From NCBI RefSeq assembly GCF_022829545.1, contig NZ_JAKSYM010000391.1, positions 62,001-126,000 of the forward strand: a DNA stretch of 64,000 nt, in the 5' to 3' direction. Below are positions 58,333-64,000 of the stretch, piece by piece. A model generated the notes under the pieces. It did no database searches, had not been told where the DNA came from, and saw nothing but the letters and a program-made list of their open reading frames with translations. How positions within the stretch are numbered: position 1 is the stretch's first letter; the number at the start of each line of letters is the position of its first letter. This stretch comes from Methylobacterium sp. J-030 (GTDB taxonomy: Bacteria > Pseudomonadota > Alphaproteobacteria > Rhizobiales > Beijerinckiaceae). The translations under genes were made by a program, and so were the position numbers.

Positions 58333-58607
58333 ACGGCGTCGTTCAGGAAGGCCCGCGTTCAGGAACGGCCCGGTGCCGGCGGCGCGGATCCGCACCTTAA
58401 GATGCGGCGATGTCACAGCGGGTCAGAAAGATCTTTGTCTGTCAGCGACTTAGCCGGATCGTGCGGAAGCGTGGCAGGACCCGCCATGGCGTCCCGCAAG
58501 CCCCGGGCAAGGGCCGTGACCTTGCATCAGCCACAATCTTCCCTTAACTGTAGATGAACGAATGGCCCGGTAAGCCGGGACATCACGGACGAATCTGGAG
58601 GACGAAC

Positions 58608-58931
58608 ATGTCGAACGGACTGTTCCAGAACCTGCCGGGCTCCAACGAGATGGCCGGTCTCTACGCCCTGCCGACCGAGCCCTGGTTGTTGCCGATCTCG
58701 GATCGCGCCACCGAGGCGGCAGGCAAGACGGCCGAGGAGCTTCAAGCCGCCGTGAAGCGGGCCGCGCGCCCGTTCTGGCTGGCCGCCAATGGTCTGTGCG
58801 TCGCCCTCGGCCTCGCCCTGGTGATGCAGTGCGCCACCGGCTGGATGCCGACCGCGCCCCGCAGCGCCGTGACGGTGGCGCAGGCGACCCCGCCGACCAT
58901 CGCCCCGCAGACGGCCTCGCTGCAGCGCTGA
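58608..58931 (+). CDS. Small single-helix membrane protein
   Basis: A 107-residue protein with a cytoplasmic N-terminal 60 residues (LFQNLPGSNEMAGLYALPTEPWLLPISDRATEAAGKTAEELQAAVKR), then one membrane helix (WLAANGLCVALGLALVMQCATG, about residues 64-85) and a short tail. GGAGGACGAAC precedes ATG at 58608. It is followed 25 bp later by a rho-independent terminator, so it is a single-gene unit. The family is not recognised; it may be lineage-specific. Confidence 0.7.
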   Translation: MSNGLFQNLPGSNEMAGLYALPTEPWLLPISDRATEAAGKTAEELQAAVKRAARPFWLAANGLCVALGLALVMQCATGWMPTAPRSAVTVAQATPPTIAPQTASLQR

Positions 58932-58956
58932 GCCGTTCCGACGGGATGGATACCAG

Positions 58957-58983
58957 GGCCGGTCCGCAGGGGCCGGCCTTTTT
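58957..58983 (+). terminator. Rho-independent terminator
   Basis: GGCCGG-tccgcagggg-CCGGCC followed by five T, just past the small membrane-protein gene. Confidence 0.75.
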
Positions 58984-59045
58984 CGTGCGGGGCTGCCCCT
59001 TAAGGAGCGACGGTTTTCGTTCGAACGCCTCGGCCGATGCGTCCC

Positions 59046-59147
59046 GCCCCGTCATCACGAGCGCAGCGAAGTGACCCAGGGCAGCGTGGCCCCGATGCGC
59101 GGAGCGCGGCTGGATTGCTTCGCTGCGCCCGCGAGGACGGCCGTGCC
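59046..59147. repeat. R2 palindromic repeat (second copy)
   Basis: CGTCATCACGAGCGCAGCGA then AGTGACCCAGGG on the left, GGCTGGATTGCTTCGCTGCG then CCCGCGAGGACGG on the right. Same family as 13373-13478. The 350-bp gap 58932-59281 holds little else apart from the terminator and the next promoter. Confidence 0.65.
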
Positions 59148-59281
59148 CGCGCGATCAGCTCGAAACAGTGGGGCGCGCCCGGGTCCCTCACGCGGTATGC
59201 GTGGCTCCCTCCGGTCATTCCGGGGCTTGGCACGATCGCCGCTCCCGGCGCATCGTGACGGTGCGAGACAGGGAGACGCGG

Positions 59282-60196
59282 ATGCGCGCGGTGTTCGTGG
59301 ATGCCAGCGAGACGCTGGCGGCGGTGGCGCGGCGGCTGCTGCGGCCGGACGATCCGCCCTTCGTGATCCACGACGACCCCGCCATCACCCCGCAGGACCT
59401 GCCCGGCCTCCTGGCCGGGGCCGAGATCGCGGTGATCGACCACACCGCCCTCCCCCTCGACGTCGCCCGCGCCTGCGCCGGGCTGAAGCACGTGGTGTTC
59501 CTGGGCACCGGGGCGCGCAGCTACATGGACCCGGAGGCGTTGCAGGCCGAACGCGGCGTCGCGGTCCACACCATCAAGGGCTACGGCGACACGGCGGTGG
59601 CCGAATGCGCCTTCGCGCTGATGTGGGCGGCGGCAAGGGGCTTGGCCGAGATGGATCGGGCGATGCGCGCCGGATCCTGGCTGCGCAGCGAGGGGATGCA
59701 ACTCACCGGCAAGACGGTCGGCCTCGTCGGGTTCGGCGGGATCGCGGCCGAGATGGCGCGGCTCTGCGCGGGGATCGGCATGCGGGTGCTCGCCTGGAAC
59801 CGCACGCCGAGAACGCATCCGGGCGTCGCCTTCGTGCCCCTGGAGCGGCTGCTCGCCGAGAGCGACGTGGTCTCGCTCCACCTGCTTCTGACCGACGCGA
59901 CAAGGGGCTTCCTCTCGGCCGCCCGCATCGCCGCGATGAAGCCCGGCACCATCCTGATCAACACCGCCCGCGGCGCCGTGATCGACGAGCCGGCCCTGAT
60001 CGAGGCCCTGCGCACCGGCGCCATTGCGCAGGCCGGGCTCGACGTGTTCACGATCGAGCCCCTGCCGGCGGATCACCCCCTGGCCCGCCTGCCGAACGTC
60101 ACCCTCTCGGCGCATTCCGCGTTCCGCACGCCCGAGGCCAGCGACAATCTGATCGGCGCCGCCCTGGAGCATTGCCGGCGGATCTCCGCCGGCTGA
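59282..60196 (+). CDS. D-isomer-specific 2-hydroxyacid dehydrogenase
   Basis: A 304-residue NAD(P)-dependent dehydrogenase of the phosphoglycerate/glyoxylate/hydroxypyruvate reductase superfamily. The Rossmann motif is LTGKTVGLVGFGGIAAEMARLCAG (about residues 140-162). Catalytic residues appear as Arg in ILINTARGAVIDEPALIEAL, Glu in GLDVFTIEPLPADHPL and His in VTLSAHSAFRTPE. The N-terminal substrate domain contains HVVFLGTGARSYMDPEAL. In a methylotroph a role in hydroxypyruvate/glyoxylate handling is possible, but the canonical hprA context is absent. GGGAGACG precedes ATG at 59282. Confidence 0.86.
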   Translation: MRAVFVDASETLAAVARRLLRPDDPPFVIHDDPAITPQDLPGLLAGAEIAVIDHTALPLDVARACAGLKHVVFLGTGARSYMDPEALQAERGVAVHTIKGYGDTAVAECAFALMWAAARGLAEMDRAMRAGSWLRSEGMQLTGKTVGLVGFGGIAAEMARLCAGIGMRVLAWNRTPRTHPGVAFVPLERLLAESDVVSLHLLLTDATRGFLSAARIAAMKPGTILINTARGAVIDEPALIEALRTGAIAQAGLDVFTIEPLPADHPLARLPNVTLSAHSAFRTPEASDNLIGAALEHCRRISAG

Positions 60197-60207
60197 GGGC
60201 GGTCGAG

Positions 60208-60312
60208 TCCTGGTTTCGAAAGGTCGAGACCTTTCGCGGGTCCAAGGCAGAGCCCTGGTCGGGGCCCTGCCCCGACACCCCGCCAAAGGGCTGAAGCCCT
60301 TTGGAAACCCGA
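60208..60312. repeat. R1 modular hairpin repeat
   Basis: Left stem CGAAAGGTC-ga-GACCTTTCG, then CGGGTCCAAGGC-aga-GCCCTGG, TCGGGGC-ccT-GCCCCGA, CACCCCG and right stem CCAAAGGGCT-ga-AGCCCTTTGG. It lies between the converging stop codons of the 2-hydroxyacid dehydrogenase and the small membrane protein. Confidence 0.8.
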
Positions 60313-60323
60313 AGTTCAGGCTC

Positions 60324-60500
60324 TCAGTGCTCGGTGCCCGGCATGTTCGGCCGGGGCTCACCGCCGTGGTGGTGGATCACGTTGGAGCGCTCCGGGCTGC
60401 CCTTGGCGTTGGCGACCTGCTTCCGGGCCGCGGCGGCCAGGAACCAGATCCCGCCGAGCGTCCCGAAGGCGAGGATCATGAGCGGAAATCCCTGACTCAT
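60324..60500 (-). CDS. 58-residue single-helix membrane protein
   Basis: A short gene read on the minus strand: ATG at 60500 preceded by a very strong GAGGAGG ribosome-binding site. The product MSQGFPLMILAFGTLGGIWF is followed by LAAAARKQVANAKGSPERSN and a His-rich tail (VIHHHGGEPRPNMPGTEH). One membrane helix at about residues 6-26, the C-terminus probably cytoplasmic. Third positions are nearly all G/C. The three consecutive His could bind metal. Family not recognised. Confidence 0.72.
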   Translation of the reverse strand: MSQGFPLMILAFGTLGGIWFLAAAARKQVANAKGSPERSNVIHHHGGEPRPNMPGTEH

Positions 60501-60602
60501 CGCGGTGCCCTCCTCGATGGCGCCGCGCGGAAGGCACGGTGCCGCATCATTGTGCCGGATGAACCGGCCTGAGGAACGATAACGCGCGAGACCGCGGCGC
60601 GT

Positions 60603-61949
60603 TCACGCGGCGTGTCGCGTCGTCGCCGCGTCCCGCTTTTCCGTATCCCGGCGCAGGGCGGAGAGCACCACGAACATCAGGCCGGCGCCCACCGCGAGGC
60701 AGGCCGACAGGAACAGCATCGGCACGAGGTCGCTCCGGGTCAGGTCGCGGATGAGCGGCACCGCGTTCTGGGCCACGAAGCCGCCGAGATTGCCGACCGA
60801 GTTGATCGCCGCGATTCCGGCCGCCGCCGTGGCACCGCGCAGGAAGGTCCCGGGCATCGACCAGAACACAGGCTGCGCCGAAAAAGTCCCGGCCGCCGCC
60901 ACGCACAGGCAGGCGAACTTCATTGCGTTGCCCGGCAGGATGACGGAGAGCGCCAGCCCGGCCGCGCCGACCAGCGCCGGCCCGACAACGTGCCAGGTCA
61001 GCGCGTTGCCCTGCGCGCCGGTGCGGGCGGCGTGGCGCGGCACCCACCACAGGGCGACGGCCGTGGCCGTCCAGGGGATGATGTTGAGGAGGCCGTTGGT
61101 CAGGTTCGAGACGCCGAAGCCCTTCACCACGGTGGGCAGCCAGTAGCCGAGGCCGTAGGCGGCGAGCGGCAGGAAGACGTAGATGCCCGCCAGCATCAGC
61201 ACGCGCTTATCGAGGAGCGCCGCGAACGGGTTGCCGTGGTCGACATGACCCCCGGCCTCGCTCTCGGCCTTGAGCGTCCGGCTGAGCCAGTCGCGCTGGG
61301 CCTGCGACAGCCAGGGGGCGGTCTCGGGCCTGTCCGGCAGCACGGCCAGCACCACGACGGCCATGAGGATCGCCGGCCCGCCGGTGGCCAGGAACACCCA
61401 TTGCCAGCCGGCGAGGCCCAGGACCCCGTCGAGGCCGAGCAGCGCCCCGCCGACCACCGCGCCGACCGCGTTGGCCACCGCGCTGGCGATCATGAACCAG
61501 CCGATCATCCGCGCCCGGTGGCTCTGCGGGAACCAGAGCGTGAGGGCGAACAGCACGCCGGGGAAGAAGCCGGCCTCCGCGGCGCCGAGCAGGAAGCGCA
61601 GCACGTAGAACATCGTGGCGCCCTGGGTGAAGCCCAGCAGCACGGTGACGAGGCCCCAGGTGATCATGATCCGCGCGAACCAGATCCGCGCCCCGACCCG
61701 CTCCAGGAAGACGTTGGCCGGCACCTCGAACAGGAAGTAGCCGAGGAAGAACAGCGAGGCCCCGAGCCCGTAGGCGGTCTCGCTGAGGCCTAAGCTGCCC
61801 ACCATCTCCAGCTTGGCGTAGGAGACGTTCTGCCGGTCGATATAGGCGATCAGGTAGAGCAGCCCGAGGAGCGGCATCAGCCGCAGGGTCACCGTGCGGA
61901 CGGTGCTCGCGGCAAGATCCTCCCCGGGCGGGGCTTGTCTGGACGGCAT
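60603..61949 (-). CDS. MFS transporter, anion:cation symporter type
   Basis: A 448-residue MFS carrier with about twelve hydrophobic segments. It has the ACS-family signatures LLYLIAYIDRQNVSYAKLEM in helix 1, SLFFLGYFLFEVPANVFLERVGARIWFARIMITWG (motif A region) and LRFLLGAAEAGFFPGVLFALTLWFP. Relatives carry organic anions such as phthalate, tartrate, 4-hydroxyphenylacetate or hexuronates. The substrate here is unknown. Start ATG at 61949. Downstream of cobQ on the same strand but with a 77-bp gap. Confidence 0.86.
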   Translation of the reverse strand: MPSRQAPPGEDLAASTVRTVTLRLMPLLGLLYLIAYIDRQNVSYAKLEMVGSLGLSETAYGLGASLFFLGYFLFEVPANVFLERVGARIWFARIMITWGLVTVLLGFTQGATMFYVLRFLLGAAEAGFFPGVLFALTLWFPQSHRARMIGWFMIASAVANAVGAVVGGALLGLDGVLGLAGWQWVFLATGGPAILMAVVVLAVLPDRPETAPWLSQAQRDWLSRTLKAESEAGGHVDHGNPFAALLDKRVLMLAGIYVFLPLAAYGLGYWLPTVVKGFGVSNLTNGLLNIIPWTATAVALWWVPRHAARTGAQGNALTWHVVGPALVGAAGLALSVILPGNAMKFACLCVAAAGTFSAQPVFWSMPGTFLRGATAAAGIAAINSVGNLGGFVAQNAVPLIRDLTRSDLVPMLFLSACLAVGAGLMFVVLSALRRDTEKRDAATTRHAA

Positions 61950-62026
61950 GAGGATTCCTCTGGGCGTTCGCGACCCTTCGTGACGGGGCCGGCATTACGC
62001 AGAGTAATTCCTGCCCCAGGGCCAGC

Positions 62027-63469
62027 CTACCGGGCAAGCGCCAGGAGGCGGTCGCAATCGACATGGGCCGCGATGTGTCGCGCGAGCCCGTCCAGCGCCG
62101 CCTCGACCCCGGCCTCGTAGGCCGCTCCCTCCGAGGCCGTCCCGAGGCGCACGAGCCACGCCGCCCGCTGGGCGTCGTCGGCGAACAGGCCGTGCACGTA
62201 GGTCCCGGCCACGCGCCCGTCCGCCGAGACCGCCCCGTCCAGGCGCCCGTCCGCGAGGCGCAGGAGCGGCCGTGCCGCGTCGGGGCCCTCCGTCGCGCCG
62301 ATATGCATCTCGTAGCCCGCGAACGGCACGCCGTCGGGCAGGCTCGTTCCGGTGACGGCGGCGAGGCGTTTTTCCGGCGTCATCACGGTGTCGACGTCGA
62401 GGAGGCCGAGGCCCGGCACGGTGCGCGGCGCCCCCTCGATCCCGTGCGGGTCGGCGAGGCTTTTTCCCAGCATCTGATAGCCGCCGCAGAGCCCGAGCAC
62501 CCGGCCGCCCCGGCGGACATGGGCGCGCAGGTCGACGTCCCAGCCCGCGTCGCGAAACGCCTCCAGATCGTCGATCGTGGTCTTGGAGCCCGGCAGCAGC
62601 ACCAGGGCGGCCTCGGCGGGGATCGGCGTCCCGGGCCGGACCAGCACCACGGAGACGCCGGGCTCCGCCCGCAGGGGGTCGAGATCGTCGAAATTGGCGA
62701 TCCGCGGCAGCACCGGCACCGCCACCGTGACGGCCCCACTTTTACGCGCGTCCGAGCCGGCGAGCCCCAGCACGTCCTCCGCGGGCAGGCGCGCGGCGTC
62801 GGGGAAATGCGGCACGAGGCCGAGGGCCGCCCAGCCGGTGCGCTCGGCGATCAGCCGCATCCCGTCCGCGAACAGGCTCGGATCGCCCCGGAACCGGTTG
62901 ACGATGAAGCCGGCGATCAGCGCGGCATCGTCGGGATCGATCACCGCCTTGGTGCCGACGAGGCTCGCGATCACCCCGCCCCGGTCGATGTCGCCGACCA
63001 GCACCACGGGCGTATTGGTGGCCCGGGCGAAGCCCATATTGGCGATGTCGCCCGCGCGCAGGTTTACCTCCGAGGCCGAGCCCGCGCCCTCGACGAGGAC
63101 CAGATCGGCTTCCTCGGAGAGCCGGGTGAAGCTCTCCAGGACGGCGGACATCAGCCGGGGCTTCCAGGCCTGGTAGTCGCGGGCCTTCACGGTGGCGACC
63201 ATCCGGCCCTGCACCACCACCTGGGAGCCGATTTCGCTCTGCGGCTTCAGCAGCACGGGGTTCATGTGGATTGAGGGCGCCACCCGGGCGGCCCGGGCCT
63301 GGAGTGCCTGCGCCCGGCCGATCTCGCCGCCATCGGCGGTGACGGCGGCGTTGTTCGACATGTTCTGCGGCTTGAACGGCCGGACCGCCAAGCCCCGGTC
63401 CGTGAAGGCGCGCGCCAGCCCCGCCACGAGCAGCGACTTGCCGACATCGGAGCCGGTGCCCTGGATCAT
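62027..63469 (-). CDS. cobQ: Cobyric acid synthase
   Basis: A 480-residue glutamine-dependent amidotransferase that amidates positions b, d, e and g of adenosylcobyrinic acid a,c-diamide. The N-terminal dethiobiotin-synthetase-like domain has the P-loop IQGTGSDVGKSLLVAGLAR (residues 2-20), then FKPQNMSNNAAVTADGGEIGRAQALQARAA and VLVEGAGSASEVNLR. The class I glutamine amidotransferase domain shows RVLGLCGGYQMLGKSL with the nucleophile Cys near residue 330, and GTYVHGLF with the catalytic His. Start MIQGTGSD at 63469; relatives often begin about 5-10 residues earlier, but no better start codon is present. It follows cobO by 23 bp. Confidence 0.95.
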   Translation of the reverse strand: MIQGTGSDVGKSLLVAGLARAFTDRGLAVRPFKPQNMSNNAAVTADGGEIGRAQALQARAARVAPSIHMNPVLLKPQSEIGSQVVVQGRMVATVKARDYQAWKPRLMSAVLESFTRLSEEADLVLVEGAGSASEVNLRAGDIANMGFARATNTPVVLVGDIDRGGVIASLVGTKAVIDPDDAALIAGFIVNRFRGDPSLFADGMRLIAERTGWAALGLVPHFPDAARLPAEDVLGLAGSDARKSGAVTVAVPVLPRIANFDDLDPLRAEPGVSVVLVRPGTPIPAEAALVLLPGSKTTIDDLEAFRDAGWDVDLRAHVRRGGRVLGLCGGYQMLGKSLADPHGIEGAPRTVPGLGLLDVDTVMTPEKRLAAVTGTSLPDGVPFAGYEMHIGATEGPDAARPLLRLADGRLDGAVSADGRVAGTYVHGLFADDAQRAAWLVRLGTASEGAAYEAGVEAALDGLARHIAAHVDCDRLLALAR

Positions 63470-63492
63470 CAGGGCTTTCTTCCGCGATGGGC

Positions 63493-64000
63493 TCAGAACT
63501 CGATCCCCTCCTGCGCCTTCACGCCGGCGGCGAAGTGGTGCTTCACGCTGCCCATCTCGGTGACGCAATCGGCGGCCTCGATCAGGGCGGGCTTGGCGTT
63601 GCGGCCGGTGACCACGACGTGCAGATCCGGCCGGCGGGCGCGCAGGGCCGCCAGCACGGGGTCGAGGTCGAGGTAGTCGTAGCGCAGCGCGATGTTGAGC
63701 TCGTCGAGGACGAGGAGGCGGATCGTGGGATCGGCCATCAGGCCTTCGGCGACCTCCCAGGCGTGGCGGCAGGCGGCGATGTCCCGGGCCTTGTCCTGGG
63801 TCTCCCAGGTGAAGCCCTCCCCGAGGGTGTGCCAGACGACCCTTTCGCCGAAGGCCGCGACCGCGTGGCGTTCGCCCGTGTCCCAGCCGCCCTTGATGAA
63901 CTGCACCATGCCGACCCGCCAGCCCCGGCCGAGCGCCCGCAGCATCAGCCCGAGCGCCGCCGTGCTCTTGCCCTTGCCGGGGCCGGTATGGACCATCAGC
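63493..64000 (-). CDS. cobO: Cob(I)yrinic acid a,c-diamide adenosyltransferase, 5' end outside window
   Basis: The visible 169 codons cover the P-loop MVHTGPGKGKSTAALGLMLRALGRGW, VQFIKGGWDTGERHAV, DIAACRHAWEVAEGLM, LLVLDELNIALRYDYLDLDPVLAAL and VVVTGRNAKPALIEAADCVTEMGSVKHHFAAGVKAQEGIEF. These are characteristic of CobO/CobA-type ATP:corrinoid adenosyltransferases. The enzyme adenosylates the Co(I) corrin before CobQ acts. About 30-40 N-terminal residues lie beyond the right edge. The cobO-cobQ order suggests a cobalamin-synthesis operon running in from the right. Confidence 0.93.
   Translation of the reverse strand, partial: LMVHTGPGKGKSTAALGLMLRALGRGWRVGMVQFIKGGWDTGERHAVAAFGERVVWHTLGEGFTWETQDKARDIAACRHAWEVAEGLMADPTIRLLVLDELNIALRYDYLDLDPVLAALRARRPDLHVVVTGRNAKPALIEAADCVTEMGSVKHHFAAGVKAQEGIEF

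Noticed and set aside
1..64000. tRNA, rRNA, replication origin or prophage signatures
   Set aside because: Scanned by eye on both strands; no T-loop/anticodon pattern, rRNA segment, DnaA-box cluster, integrase or phage structural gene was recognised.

Overview
The window reads as chromosomal DNA of a Methylobacteriaceae-type alphaproteobacterium (Methylobacterium or a close relative). The evidence is a very high GC content with strongly G/C third codon positions, the mix of rhizobial-type genes (IalB-like, hspQ, a DUF2778 L,D-transpeptidase-like protein, a malyl-CoA lyase homologue, cobO-cobQ) and several families of GC-rich palindromic intergenic repeats. Genus is an inference; no rRNA or tRNA gene was recognised.

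Layout. 1-5.4 kb: a PLP threonine-synthase-like enzyme; a DadA-type amino-acid dehydrogenase behind a tandem glycine riboswitch; small proteins and a glutathione transferase; then a decayed IS4-type element. 5.4-15.3 kb: cupin and quinone-oxidoreductase pair, a NIT-domain chemoreceptor, an MXKDX-repeat secreted protein, a large membrane-anchored alpha/beta hydrolase, a DoxX protein, a 230-bp MITE-like element, a frameshifted MFS gene and a Cys-rich exported protein. 15.4-21.0 kb: a complete sulfonate operon on the minus strand (ssuE, two ssuA paralogues, ssuC, ssuB, ssuD). 22.0-31.3 kb: an oxidative, non-phosphorylating L-arabinose/D-galactose pathway (sugar 1-dehydrogenase, lactonase, IlvD/Edd sugar-acid dehydratase, ketoglutarate-semialdehyde dehydrogenase, mutarotase, FucP-like permease, FadR-type regulator). 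Its AraD1 gene has lost its central two thirds. 31.3-36.2 kb: a PIN-type toxin-antitoxin pair, HxlR and LacI regulators, and a UDP-glucuronate-decarboxylase-like epimerase. 36.2-41.1 kb: mfd and dinB. 41.6-50.4 kb: AmpG-like permease, the DUF2778 protein with a VATTQ tandem repeat, a malyl-CoA lyase-like enzyme, two divergent DJ-1/PfpI genes, hspQ, DUF4424 and IalB-like proteins. 50.8-56.0 kb: a degenerate adenylate-forming-enzyme homologue, a degenerate receiver, a TumE-type toxin-antitoxin pair, a UbiH-like monooxygenase, a hicAB remnant and a haloacetate-dehalogenase-like hydrolase. 56.1-64.0 kb: recG, small membrane proteins, a 2-hydroxyacid dehydrogenase, an MFS transporter, cobQ and the 3' part of cobO.

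The most distinctive non-coding signal is a family of modular hairpin repeats, here called R1, that begins at or just after stop codons of at least eight genes. Its terminal stems differ between copies by compensatory base changes. Two genes (GST and DoxX) run into a copy and end in the same VPKG peptide. A second pair of elements, the IS4 remnant and the MITE, share a 21-bp terminal inverted repeat that overlaps R1 arms. The window also shows several broken genes (IS4 transposase, MFS, AraD1, hicAB), suggesting active small-scale decay.
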